A stretch of DNA of 64,000 nt from Icerya purchasi. Its lineage: Eukaryota > Arthropoda > Insecta > Hemiptera > Monophlebidae. The stretch covers positions 40,982,944-41,046,943 of the forward strand of contig CM077115.1 in the NCBI GenBank assembly GCA_039619475.1, written 5' to 3'. Below the pieces are notes generated by a model that did no database searches, was not told the DNA's origin, and saw only the letters and a program-made list of their open reading frames with translations. How positions within the stretch are numbered: position 1 is the first letter of the stretch; every line of letters begins with the position of its first letter. Shown one piece after another: positions 48,585-60,539 of this stretch. Position numbers and translations under genes: made by a program.

Positions 48585-48761
48585 TACAGTGATTCGTTCA
48601 TTTTCTCCCTTCCTTCTCCTTCTGTTGTCCAGGCTCTTGATTCTTCTTTGTCGGCTAACTCTGATCGTATAAAGATCTGAGTCTCCTGCGTCCTTTTTTC
48701 TTTGTTCTTGGGCCAATGTCCTTTTAGACACCCCCCCCCCCACCGAAAAAAAAAAAAAAAA
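48585..48761 (+). mobile_element. LINE family A, 177-bp truncated insertion with 12-bp target duplication
   Basis: The frame 48600-48680 reads IFSLPSPSVVQALDSSLSAN and ends SDRIKI, the last residues of family A. The 3' UTR (TTCTTGGGCCAATGTC) matches the copy at 22290, followed by a C run and a poly-A. The 12-base sequence AATAAGAGAAGC occurs just before the insertion (48573-48584) and just after the tail (48762-48773). This is direct evidence of target-primed insertion, and the intact duplication suggests it is young. Confidence 0.85.
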
Positions 48762-48889
48762 AATAAGAGAAGCAAAGTGGACAGGAATTATTACTTAAGA
48801 GCATTATGTCAAAAGGTGTGGGAAGATGACGTTATCAAAAGCAATTAAAATGTGGACGAATGTAGCAATTAAGACTCTTTTATTGATAA

Positions 48890-48995
48890 ATAGTACATTA
48901 ACGTTCGATAAAAACTACTGATGATACAGTTTAGTCCCAGGACGAGAACCGAACACATTGTTAGGTGAACAGATTGCTGCACCTGAGCCAGACGT
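48890..48995 (-). other. tRNA-like promoter pair, possible SINE head
   Basis: On the minus strand TGGCTCAGGTGCAG resembles an A box, and GGTTCTCGTCCTGGGAC about 40 bases later a B box. There is no full cloverleaf. It may be a tRNA-derived SINE fragment. Confidence 0.3.
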
Positions 48996-49035
48996 TTGTT
49001 AATTAAATTTTTGAAAATTTTTATAATTTTCTAAG

Positions 49036-50850
49036 GAATAAAATGAAGGCGAAAATTAGAGAATATAAAAACACATCTTTCCAAATTCATCTTAAACAGC
49101 TAAGCGCAAACGGCAACTCATAACGGAGGATGACTAAAAGCACCTTGAAAGAACACAATACGATTTTTCCTCTACAGAAAGATTCGGAAGAATGAATCAG
49201 AAGTGAACGCGACAAAAGCATGTTTCTTTGCCGAACACTTAACTGACGTTTTCAAACAGCATGATGATATCTCAAACACGAGCTTTCAGCAACATGTTCA
49301 GCAGTACTTAAAAGTCCCGTTAAAATCCGATCCGTCTATCAAAACCTTTACACTCGTAGAAGTAGAACAAGTGATTAAGCGAATACTAAAACAAAGCTAC
49401 CGGTCATGATAATATTACCAACGTAATATTATCTAAACAGAAACTTTCTTGTTCAAATTCTTCATCTCTTTAATTCAGTAATTCATATTTCTTACTTTCC
49501 GAAGGCTCGGAAAAAATCAGTAGTAATCATGGTCTTAAAACCAAACAAGCCAGAGCTACCAAAGTTTTTCACCCTATAGACACCTATAAATCTTTTGTGT
49601 TCGATATCAAAAATCTTAGAAACCCTTATATTACGAAGGGTGCAGGCAGCATTACAAGAAGCAAAAATAATTCCAACCTATCAATTTGGATTTAGGAAGC
49701 TTACACCATTCATCAATGTTTGCTATCGGGTCGTTGACGCTATTACTTCTTGTTTTCAATCTCTGGTCGTTATTGCGTTGCTGCATTTCTTGACGTAAGT
49801 CAGGCCTTCTCGATAAGGTCTGACATCCTCGAGGCTATTATACAAGCTTCGGAAATTACTATCGGAAAATTTATGTGCACTTTTATCATCATACCTTGAA
49901 GACGGAACATTTCAGGTACGAATGTTGTCCAATACAAGCTTCTGTGTCACAGGGGAGCGTGCTCAGACCAGTTCTGTACTCCATCTATACTATACTGCAG
50001 ATATTCCAACCGCTTCTTACATATACGGGGATGATACTCTACTTATGACTGAAGATCATAGATCTGAAATTGCTGCTCAGCTGGTGAAACATCATCTTGA
50101 CGTAATGGGAAGGTGGTGAACCAAATGGAAAATAAAAATAAATTCCAGTAAATTAGCCAGTATAACATTTTCTCTACGAAAAGGACGCATGGTCCATCAG
50201 TTTCCTACGAACTAGAGCTAATTCCACAGTTGAATTCAAAAAATACCTAGGTATAATATCGGGTAGTAAGCTCACATGGCTACTTCACGTACGGCACTTA
50301 CGTAAAAGCTTAGACACAAAATTCCGGAAATTGTATTACGTATTAGGAACAGAAAATCCGCCCTATCTCTGGAGAATAAAGTCCCTGGTGTATAGAATGA
50401 TCTTGGCTCAAAATGGAAGTATGCTATTGAGCTTTGGAGATCTGCAAATACCAACCGCAAACGTATTTAGCAATTCAATTCGAAGGTATTGAGGATAATA
50501 TACTACGTCCGTAACGAAAGAATTCACCATAATTTGAATGCAAAACAGTCGCAGAAATATACCATCAGAAATATTATACTAACTTTCACCGGATAACTCC
50601 ATGAAAATCCTAGTGTCCGAAGGATGTATTCGATGACTCTGCCAGACAGGCCGCGGAGAAGGGCTAAAAAGGAGGATGTGCCGTGATATACTAAGAAACT
50701 AGCAACCAGAGTAACTTCAAATAACTTCATACAATTGCTCAAAGGAGCGACTTCTGGCCACAATTGAGTCATGCTAAACGTCTTCAGCTCATGTGCTAAT
50801 TGTAAATTATATTACAGGGGTGCACTAATGAAAAAAAAAAAAAAGAGAAA
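49036..50850 (+). pseudogene. Jockey-like LINE, 5'-truncated, with reverse transcriptase remnants and poly-A tail
   Basis: The parts appear in the order of a Jockey-type polymerase. There is a linker (KAKIREYKNTSFQIHLKQLS), then CFFAEHLTDVFKQHD, RT blocks SKILETLILRRVQAAL and IPTYQFGFRKL, a GERAQTSSVL remnant of the PQGSVLGP block, ASYIYGDDTLLMTED (catalytic motif YGDD instead of the usual ADD), a thumb region ending IRNRKSALSLENK-like, and LRMI-type C-terminal pieces (YYVRNERIHHNLNAKQSQK). Several frameshifts and stops separate them, so no product is possible. The element ends in an A-rich tail at about 50830-50850. The endonuclease and ORF1 are missing. It is on the plus strand, like family A, but is a different family. 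Confidence 0.85.
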
Positions 50851-50859
50851 AAAACAGCC

Positions 50860-51876
50860 AAAATTTTAGAATATTATATTGGCAGACAATTAAAAAACAA
50901 TATAGAAAATAATCTGTTACTTTGAAAACCAACTCCGGATTGCGGAATAATAGAAGATTAGCAATAACATCATTAAGCGTGAAAAATATAAATGTTAAAT
51001 GTGGGATTATGAAATAGGAATCACTTCATAATAATATTCATTGATTAAACGAAAACTTTTTAGTAGATGACGAATTGTGAACTGAAGATTTAGAAAACAT
51101 CGATATTTGAATAATTTTAGTATACAAATAACTAGTTATTTTTCTATAACGCGACATCGATATGCTAGCGCTGTCACGTTTCATTTTCTAACAGTTCAGT
51201 GCAGTTTTTAGTGTCACTTGAATCATATCACCTGTCGCCTAATACGCATGCTGAACATTATCTAATTTAAATATTTCGATTTTTTGTAAAATTAAATTTA
51301 TTTCAACTAAAGCGTGAAATACCAAAACCGGTTTTTATTGGCTGCTTTGGCGCGCTAGTTCACCTGATACTTATACAAACAGATTTTCATCCCTCGAAAT
51401 AGTCACGTGCTAAATTTTGTACGCATCATTTGCGTGTTCGGAGCAGCACTGGTCGGTGGTTATCCTGAACTCCAGTTCTGGTTGGATAGCATCATCGTTG
51501 CTACAGATTCATCAGTTTTCCTTAGCTTCCAACTATTATTAGTTTCTGTTCGGCTCCTTACAGACGTCGCAGCAGCATAGTTACGAATTAATATTTCTTT
51601 CAACTGTACACATTACAAAGATACTTTTTTTGATTGCACAAGTTACAAAATATATATTATTTCTTTTTAAATTAGCTAATTCTCGTTAATTATTTGACGT
51701 GGTCCTCCGTAATCAGTACGCTCATCAGGTCGATCATTCAGACCGAATTTCCATTAATCCGCCGGTTCCAGATCAAGTCTCGAATAACTTAAACGAAGGG
51801 ACGCTTAATAGAAACAATTAAACTGGTTTGAAAGTTATTTGAAAAATAGAAAAAGGAATTTTAAAGGAATATATAT

Positions 51877-51914
<38 letters not shown>

Positions 51915-52780
51915 GAGAAAAAATCATACAAACGCGGTCGAATAAAGAACTCATCCCGTATTAGCGCGTCTATTCTACTTTTATCTACACCGATTCACGA
52001 TAATGTAACATACGCAAAAGTATATACGTATTCATGGAATATCTAGGTTTAGTTATGAAACAAAAAGATGTTGAAACGGCAGAGAAGTTATTAGAAAACG
52101 GGGGATGTTAATGATTTCATCAAGTGGACACATTGACACAATAAATATTAACAAATGCTAAAGAATTACATGTAAAACTTTTATCCATACAAAAAAACTT
52201 TTAAAAAATCTGTAGCATTTTATTTTCTAATGAACCTTACTTTAATTTAATTTCAGAGGATTATCATTCGCTCCATTACTTATTTCAAACAGTCCGTTTC
52301 AGAGAAAAAAGAATAAACAAAATAAAACAATAATTCGTTCTGTGAAGCCTTTTTAGATAATATGTTTTCAGAAACCGTTTAACTTATCGATTTCTCACTA
52401 TTCTATTGTTTCTTTTTAAACGTTTAATTAGCAAGAATAGTAATACAATAATACCGTCTTGCATTGTGCAAATAGTGCTTCTATCCGGGTATGTTGCAAT
52501 GTTATACATCATCGCTTCTTTTACCAAACGGTAAACAATAGGATAGCGTTTATATTCGAAGCAGAAATAATTGACATTGTCTTCTTAAATTGGTCTTAAA
52601 GTTGAACTAACTCAATAAAGAATAGTACCTGGTGGGCGAATTTTGCTCGCGTTTATTTCGTTAAAGTTTACAGTCTTCGAAGGTTCTACCTTTTATTTAA
52701 ACAATTATAGCGAAGTGGCAAATTCTAAAACGCAAAGCGCTATCAATAGTTAATAAATTGCTTTATGATTCTATATTATC
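50860..52780. other. AT-rich non-coding DNA
   Basis: No gene is recognised; a (TA)n tract lies at 51877-51911. Confidence 0.5.
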
Positions 52781-52784
52781 GGTG

Positions 52785-52840
52785 GGTCGGTAAGTAACTT
52801 TGTTTACCATATCGAAGCAAACCACCCAAATTTTTGGGAC
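52785..52840. mobile_element. possible mariner-type terminal fragment
   Basis: GGTGGGTCGGTAAGTAACTT resembles the terminal repeat of mariner elements as I recall it from insects. The inverse partner and the transposase are not visible, so this is only a hint. Confidence 0.25.
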
Positions 52841-52861
52841 AGCGATTGCCATGTATGAGTA

Positions 52862-52906
<45 letters not shown>
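52862..52906. repeat. (TA)n microsatellite
   Basis: About 22 TA units. Confidence 0.95.
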
Positions 52907-52909
<3 letters not shown>

Positions 52910-52910
<1 letters not shown>

Positions 52911-54540
52911 TATGAATTTATATACGTTGAAATGGTAAGACTCTGATTTAACTAAATAATTGTTTAAATAAAAAAGGAATCGAATTCGATGTATTTGGGG
53001 AAGGGCTTTTTATAAATAGAATTCTTCCATTAAATAAATATAAAAAATAAAAAAATTATCAATCGAAATCTCGACAGTAATCCATTAGTCTGGATATCAA
53101 AGCTGCGATACATTACACACGCTATGGCGGCATTTTAATCCGCTTATTTTTCCAATCACATCAAAAGCTTTATAAAAAGGTACGGAAAGACATGAAGCGA
53201 AAGAAAAAACCGTGTACATGAAGAAACCATAAAAGCGCCCCATAGCAGGGCTATAAATCTCTTTAGCCTGGATTAAAATTGACTGCAATGAAATTAAAAA
53301 CTATTTCAGTGCGAAAGGTGTACATAGGAAATTTTACCGAATAAATTAATCCCCGTTAATTTAACGGGACTATGTTACTTCCTATAGAGCTATATGACAG
53401 ATTTTTGGGATTCGAAATTAACCGAAATGGCGAGGAAAGTTACTTATTAAAAAAAAATTAAATGAATAAAATAAATTCAATTAACAAGATAAAGAATCTT
53501 TCAACATTCTGTTTGTTTAATTATTGTATTTGTTATAAATTACTATAAATTAACAAGATTTCTTAAACATTTAATTTTTTACGGATTTTTCTTGTTTCTT
53601 TATTTACTACAAAAAGGAAAAAGCGTGTTAAACAAAAAAAGGCATGTACATTCGAGGTTTAGTTCTTTTTACTTCGAATGAAATTTAGGATTTCGGTCAT
53701 GCTCAAAATTAAATAAATACATATAAATACCTAAAGTAAATAAATTGACCAGGGAAATTTTGTTAGATCCTCTGAATAAACTGACTAGAATGAAAAAAAA
53801 AAAAAAAAAAGAAGTAACAATTTAATCGAAGCGGCTAATATAGACATAGTGGGCTAATTAAGGACAGTGAATGATGTAACGGACCTTGAACACATCTATC
53901 TCTTTAGCGAAAAAAAACAGTTATTTTCATAGTTGCGCTAACTCGAAAACGCGGCATTTTAATGCTTCCACCCGTAATTTAGTGCCGCTAGACTTATAAC
54001 TCTACAAATTTGGCCGCATTCGTCGCTAATACATGCCAATAATTATACTGACAGCCACACATATACACACATTGAAAGAGATTTAAGTTTTAGCCGATTC
54101 AAACGCGATTCGGTCAACAATACTTAGACGAAAATATGACCAAAAATTGTATATCGCTGAAAGATCGTGCCTAATCCGAATCGATATGTATATAAAGTAC
54201 AGTTAGTAACGAATAAAAAATGTTGATAACATAAAAGAAGCTGTGTATACCTATATTTATAATTAATCTCATATAAACTAAAGGAAGTGCTAGCATAAAT
54301 TAATAATGAAAAATATTCCGTGTCATTAAGAATACATCGGTTAATACGTTTGGAGAGTGGTTATTAGAAATTATAAAAAAAGAAAGTACACGTAAACGGT
54401 AAAAAAAAAAAATTAGAAAGGAAGAATTAATAAAATGAAAAAACAACCAGAACTGAAAAGAAATAAATAAATAAAAATATTCCTCGGTATATTCGTGCAC
54501 TTTGTACGAATATTTGCATTGGCGAGAATACACTTTAAAT
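52910..54540. other. AT-rich non-coding DNA
   Basis: No gene or repeat family is recognised. Confidence 0.5.
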
Positions 54541-54542
54541 GA

Positions 54543-54652
54543 TATTTTAAACATTATGAAATACTACAAAACATAGAGAAGTCTTTATTAAAAATCAAAA
54601 AATATCCCGCCGATATATGTATTTCGGAGAATTGACACTCCATATTCTTCGG
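54543..54652 (-). mobile_element. Penelope-like element end with hammerhead-like motif, copy B
   Basis: On the minus strand CCGAAGA (a one-base change from CTGAAGA) is followed by a stem GGAG...CTCC around TGTCAATT and then GAAAT, then CGGCGGGATATTTTTTGATT and AATAAAGACTTCT. It matches copy A (5835-5940) over about 90 bases, including the TTCATAAT and TATCATTT blocks further on. The core is damaged, so activity is unlikely. Confidence 0.5.
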
Positions 54653-54659
54653 AAGAACA

Positions 54660-56500
54660 GTATTATAATTTAGCGCATTTGCGGTTTATGTAAATTAATT
54701 TAATGAAAAAATGAAAATGAAATATATTTATTATTATTATTATAAGTATTATTTAAGGAATTACCGGAACACGTGTTGTTGTTATAACTATGTTAAAGTT
54801 ACCAATATTGCCCAACACTCTGGCCAAGATGCTTATATTCCGGTTACGGAATTATCACAGTCTCTTCTTCTCACCGCCGATTCCCTTCCCGATCTTTTGT
54901 ACTCGTCTTATTTTTCTGTGTATTCTTTTCTTTTTTTTTTTTCCCTTAAAGATCTACCTCTTCGGTCATCCAATGTTGATGGTTGTCAATAAGTTGTACC
55001 GAAATTACTAAGCCCGGTACTACGGAATTATATATAAAATTTCACGATAGTCTAGTAATTCTGTAGACTCTGAATTTTCGAAATTATATTCATCTGTAAA
55101 CGATAGACATCATTTAATCATTTCGTGTTCTAATAAACAATTTCCTCGATCGCCGACTTCGACAAATGGCGTTGAAGTCAACGGGCGTAATTGTACAGTT
55201 GTTTTTCACAATTAAAAAGACAGCATCGTCTTAATTATCGCCGTTATGGCCGGCAACTTAAATATGTATATTCGGCGATCTCGTGATTGCGAGCTGTATC
55301 GCGTGCTCAAAGTGTATGAATGAAATGGAAACGCACACACGCCCAGCGTACAAACATACTCGATGCGGTTATTAATAGTACGCTAGGCTTAAGCAAACTG
55401 AAAAAATAAGCAAGCAACCTTTTCAAGGCCAAAAGTAATTTCGAAAAGCGGGAATAATGAAAAATGTTCTAAACGACTTAATAAGCAACAAATGAAACGA
55501 TTGCCAGCCTGTAGAGACACGCGTTTATTTTTAAAATTTGTATCGTATCGATGGTAATTTGTCGCTACAACATTCGATCGAATTTGGTCGCATCAAAATG
55601 GCTACTATTCCCCGTACTCAAGCGGAAACGAACCGCGTACGAAAAGGGGGAATTACAGGGCATTGTATTTTTCGATCGTATATTTTGCCTTTTTTGTTGT
55701 TTTTTTTTTGTAATCGTAAATATTATCGGAGTTATAATCGATATTTTCGTCGGTTCTACGCTGTGTGGTAGCAACAGACACGGGCGAAATAAAGACAACA
55801 AGAAATAGAAACTAGGGCAATTATTAAAATTTATAAAGCTTATAAAATGTTTGTTTTGAATGTAACATTGCTAGAACGAGCGATCGGAGAGATATGTAAA
55901 ATACATGAATTAATTGTATTTACGCTGTGTTCCACTTGTTGCGTAACGATACAATCTATTTTTATTAGGTGTGGTTCGTAAGAGATATGTGGTACACATT
56001 TAAAAATGTTAACGGATATGCAGTGTTTAGATACTCTCTGCCAAACAAAAATAAAAAATAAGCGACTTTAAACTTTATCTCTTTGTGAACTCCGTCATTT
56101 TTATTTTATGGAAAAAAAAGCAAATTATTATTTATTAGCGGCTTGGCTCGCTTATTTAGGGATTTATCTATACTAATTAAATATCTAGAAAAAGAAATCA
56201 GTGTAACACCAAGAAATAATTGTAATTACAGTTTGCGTAACGATAGACAATATGAATTTCAACACAGAAGACACGCTAATAAACATAAAGACAAACTATA
56301 TATAATATAACAAGTAGTTTTAACAAAGTTAATAATATACCGGTATAAATAATATATTACAGCAAAACAATAATAAAATCAGTAAAACTAAAATAAAGGA
56401 AATGCTGTTAGAATTTAGTTAACAACAAATGTAAACATTATGCCAAATTGTATACAACATGTGGGCGTATGGGTGTGTACATGCGTGTGTATGTGTGCGT
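54660..56500. other. mostly non-coding DNA, nothing certain
   Basis: Open frames of 75-93 codons occur at 54711-54992 and 55538-55808. The latter encodes a hydrophobic run but has no family or splice support. No repeat family is recognised. Confidence 0.45.
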
Positions 56501-56530
56501 GTGCATATATATATATGTATGTGTATATAC

Positions 56531-57088
56531 TATTTTGGCCTCACAAGGGGCTGTGCCCCTTGACCCCTCTCACTTTCATTTCTGTCTCTTTCTCTTCTAT
56601 ACTTTGTATAAAATTATCAAAATTTACAATGTAATTCTTACTGGCATCAACACAAAAAAAAAAAATAACATAACCACAAAAGTTCCATTCTAACATTTAA
56701 CTTTCATTATATAAAATTAAGACATTTTTTCGTTACGTTTTTCGTTACATACTTCATTACATAAAATTGTGACATTTTTTAAATAACAATCACAAAAATC
56801 CTATAAAATATAACAAACGTTACATAAAATTGGGACATTTTTTTGGGACATTTTGCGTTACACAAAATTGGGACATTTTTCTGGGACATTTTGCGTTACA
56901 CAAAATTGGGACATTTTTTAGAATGGAACTTTTGTGGTTATGTTATTTTTTTTGTTTGTGTTGATGCCAGTAAGAATTACGTTGTAAATTTTGATAATTT
57001 TATACAAAGTATAGAAGAGAAAGAGACAGAAATGAAAGCAAGAGGGGTCAAGGGGCATAGCCTCTTGCGAGGCCAAAATGGCTGAGTT
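56531..57088. mobile_element. foldback element with two inverted arms (copy 2)
   Basis: The left arm (56531-56693) begins TATTTTGGCCTCACAAGGGG and the right arm (56917-57088) is its inverse, ending GGCCAAAATGGCTGAGTTAT. The arms are about 165 bases each and closely matched, including ACTGGCATCAACACAAAAAA and AAAGTTCCATTCTAA. The centre holds repeats of TACATAAAATTGTGACATTT and GTTACACAAAATTGGGACAT. Both ends border TA-rich runs. Non-coding; it shares its left half with 15013-15345. Confidence 0.85.
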
Positions 57089-57329
57089 ATACATATATCA
57101 TATATACGTTAGTTGGTAAAAGTTTACTTATGCGGTACGTCACTAGTTAAGGCTTACTTTGTTTCTGATGATATGTAAGAGATAGGTATTAAATGGTTTG
57201 TGCTTAAATAGTTATAGATGAATAATGATAAGTTATAGAAACTAAGTATGTAATATTTTTGTTTATTAAAGAAATATACTCATGTGGATTTATTTCGCTA
57301 TGTTTGTTCCCGTATAACTATGGACTGAT

Positions 57330-57455
57330 TTAGAATTACGTTGTCAACTTTGATCATTTTATACAAAGTGTAGAAAAGAAAGAGACAGAAATGAAGCAAA
57401 AAGGGTCAAGGGACACAGCCCCTTGCGAGGCCAAAATGGCCGAGTTTATATATAT
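57330..57455 (-). mobile_element. foldback family, isolated right arm
   Basis: From AGAATTACGTTGTCAACTTT to CCTTGCGAGGCCAAAATGGC this repeats the right arm of 56531-57088, then runs into (TA)n. The partner arm is missing. Distance and orientation suggest it came from a separate insertion or a duplication of the neighbour. Confidence 0.75.
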
Positions 57456-57659
57456 ACATATGTATTGTATGATGATTATCAAAACAGTTACGGAACATGC
57501 ACACCAGGTTTAGTGTAAATAATAATTAAGATCAAACCGTTAATATTACTAAAAAAAATACCGCACGAAACTTAGATTAAATGGACAATACGTGAAAAAA
57601 AATATTTATGCAGATTTAACTTTCGAATTTTTATTTCTATATGACCCTTCTGTTTGAGC

Positions 57660-57676
57660 GGGGGGGGGGGGGGGGG
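57660..57676 (+). repeat. run of 17 G
   Basis: An uninterrupted G tract, unusual in this AT-rich DNA. Shorter G runs occur at about 60138 and 62323, and C runs at about 40720 and 48731. Confidence 0.9.
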
Positions 57677-58127
57677 CTATTGAATAAAGAATGAGCCTAT
57701 GTTTAATAGCAAATGGACCATTGAACCGCAACGAATAGGGGCGTGTACATGGGGTTATTGAAAGCGATCCGATGATTTTGATATTTGACGATGGGTGGAA
57801 TCTCATTGAAATTATTACATAAAAAAAAAAAAAGAGAGAAAGATAAAAAAGATCGCAAATTTTTCGTTTTTCGAAATTGCACCTTATATAGAGGTGAAGG
57901 TAATTTTCGGAGTGGAAAAAAAAAGAATAATTAGCCTCCAGGAATTTTAATAAATAATAACTCTCTCGATTTTGTTTATACCAGTTATTTTGCAAAATAT
58001 AACGAATATCTTATCACGATACGCTTTTCTTAATCGTGTATATTGGTATAAGATCCTAAAAAGTCGCTGATGGTTGAATACGCCGTCCGCAGTAGGTACT
58101 TCACGTAATAAACTGAATTCAGCGACA

Positions 58128-58160
58128 TATGTATATATATATATATGTATACATATATGC

Positions 58161-58192
<32 letters not shown>

Positions 58193-58198
58193 GTATAT
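58128..58198. repeat. (TA)n with TATATG variants
   Basis: Imperfect TA tract. Confidence 0.9.
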
Positions 58199-59078
58199 TT
58201 GGGAGGTACCGATGAATAGTCTCTCTTACAATCAGCTTCTTTTTAGCGGATAGTAGAAGCGTGGTTCTACATAGTAGCTTTTATCCTAAATGAGGACATT
58301 CCCTAATTTATTAAACAGGTCAGAACTTAAATATATATTAAATTGGTAAGAAGTCTAGTAGTCTTAGTAATTCTATATTCGGAAATGATGCTAGATTTAA
58401 ATATAATTTGTAATGTATACATTACATGCAGATAGATATATAGAAATAAAATATATAACAAATCAAATAAGTAATCTAGAAGAACAAAAATGTTTAATCA
58501 AACAATAGTTTTATGTACAATTTTTTACATCAGTGCTAGGAAGAAGAGCGTGAAAAGTGATATGAAATATCTACGGAATAATAAAGTTATTCTAATTGTG
58601 AGAGAAATTTACACGAACATTCTTTAAGCGTCATTTATATGACTTCCTGTGTGCATGATTTTTATATAGAAGAAATTTTGTCGTGCCAATATTAACCGTG
58701 TGACGAAATTTTAAATTACTGAATGCAAACTGCCGACATGTAAATATTTGCTGAACGTTAAAGCTAAATTTTATGGCGAAATCGGTAATACAACACACCT
58801 TCATAGACCGCACAAAGTGACGAGGTGATTTACAGCTGTCTTCCAAATTATAACTACTAAGTAGTACTTCAACGTATAGAAATAACGTAAAATTATAATT
58901 ACGAATGTAGCAAACAGCTAAAAACTGTATACAATCATATACTAGTCTGTAATAACGTTTTTTCAGGCCCAGCCCATCGTCAGCTAAAAATTCAATTTGC
59001 TATGTTAGTAATTAGTTTTAATAGAGTCTATAATTTTAGCAAACCGGATGATAAATGTTTCTATAATTAATACACCGA

Positions 59079-59118
59079 TACTGTGAAGGTCTTTCGTTGA
59101 CGAGCCCATTAAAAAAAT
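59079..59118 (+). pseudogene. LINE family A tail fragment
   Basis: GTGAAGGTCTTTCGTTGACG followed by AGCCCATTAAAAAA matches the 3' UTR end of the copy at 13360-13395. Only the last 40 bases are present. Confidence 0.5.
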
Positions 59119-59130
59119 ACATATAAGTAT

Positions 59131-59160
59131 AATATATATATATATATATATATATGTGTG
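59131..59160. repeat. (TA)n microsatellite
   Basis: TA units just downstream of the LINE tail. Confidence 0.9.
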
Positions 59161-60140
59161 TTATATAACATAATATATTGTTGTAGACAAATGATTTCCT
59201 ATTTTTAAAACTTGTAAGGAATTCCATATATTTTTAACTCTGCCACTATTAAAATTAACTATTCTTGTCGATAAATTCCGTTCAGCACTGCATGTTAGTA
59301 ATTTCTATGTTTCCGAACCTCTGTGGACTACCGTATATAATCAACTTGTTTCTATTTGCATATTCTTTTATTTTACCGAAGTAATGTGTCCATTATTACT
59401 AATAATAAATCTGAAAAGAAATATCTCTAACAAAAAGTATCGGTCCGCACTTACTTAAGTAAGTAGAAATTATCAAAACTTGGAACCTTTTTAAAGGGGA
59501 TTCAATCACGATAGTTTACCGGCTTGTTTGAAGTAGTGGCGTGGTATTAAACATGGTAAAAGATAGAAAGAAATTAAAATAATAGACGAAAAGAATTTAT
59601 TCAGAGGCTAAATAAAAGTTCCAGACAAATAATAAATACGAAACAATAGAAATATGTAAAATTGCCTTTTGACCAAATTCTGTTTATATTTTTATAATCC
59701 AGAATGGTATAGCGGAATATTCGTACCTTACGGATTCTGAGAAAATATTTTCCTAAACTTGCATTATTGGGGGACCCAAGTTTCGTTATCAGACAACCGG
59801 ATTAATTTGATAGGTGAAATTTTCTTGTTTTTGATTTTAAAAAAAAACAAAACAAATTATCATAAAATTGTGAATTGGGCTTCGCGGAACATAAACACCT
59901 ACGTAGAAAATTCGGAAACAAAACGATTTAAATAAAGATGCTTCATAAACGATCTATAAAAACGCCCTAGTGATATACGTTGAGGTCGAGTCAGTTTTCA
60001 AATTTAAACAGCGACAGAATGCGTTAAAAAATGTGTACTTGTAGAAAGTATGTAGAAAAATTTCAATTTCGAATAATTAATACACTTAGTAAAAATGTTC
60101 TTGTGTTCTCGGTCTTCTTATACGCTTTAGAAATATGGGG
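59161..60140. other. AT-rich non-coding DNA
   Basis: No gene or repeat family is recognised. Confidence 0.5.
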
Positions 60141-60149
60141 GGGGGGCAA

Positions 60150-60536
60150 TCCTTGAGTCAGATTGGAAGAAGATAGATGAGCTGGAAATGTAGTGCTGGA
60201 GTCGGCTGTTACGCGTTTCCTGGACGGAGAAAAGAACTAACGACTCGATTCTGAGGAAAATCGGCAAACAGAATAATTGTCCGTAAACGGATACTGAAGT
60301 ATTTTGGCCACGTCACTAGAGCAGCAACGATGGAAGCAGTCATCATGCAAGATCGTATTGAAGGAACTAGGGGAAGGGACCGGCCTTCTATGAGATGGGC
60401 TGATGCTATTTGTAAAGCAATGTAGCGTCCTTGAGCGCGTTCGATGCGCGCAAAACAGAGATTACCGGCGCAGCTTTTCAGGTGACCGGTAGATATCCCC
60501 ACGAGGGATGAAGCAATTGACTGATTGATTGAATAT
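60150..60536 (+). pseudogene. RTE-clade LINE, 3' end, frameshifted
   Basis: The frame reads DWKKIDELEM, a stop, then CWSRLLRVSWTEKRTNDSIL. After a frameshift at about 60283 it continues RKRILKYFGHVTRAATM, RIEGTRGRDRPSMRWADAI and, past another stop, a terminal AFQVTGRYPHEG. This is the same C-terminal region as the minus-strand fragment at 7178-7900, but clearly another subfamily. It ends in TGACTGATTGATTGA, a short-repeat tail typical of RTE elements. Everything upstream, including the catalytic RT motif, is missing. Confidence 0.85.
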
Positions 60537-60539
60537 AAT

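Noticed and set aside
49203..49409. separate 68-codon gene
   Set aside because: It is the linker part of the Jockey-like LINE and is followed by RT blocks in other frames.
55538..55808. frames encoding a hydrophobic run, possibly a small membrane protein
   Set aside because: Both strands and two plus frames are open; there is no start context or splice evidence.
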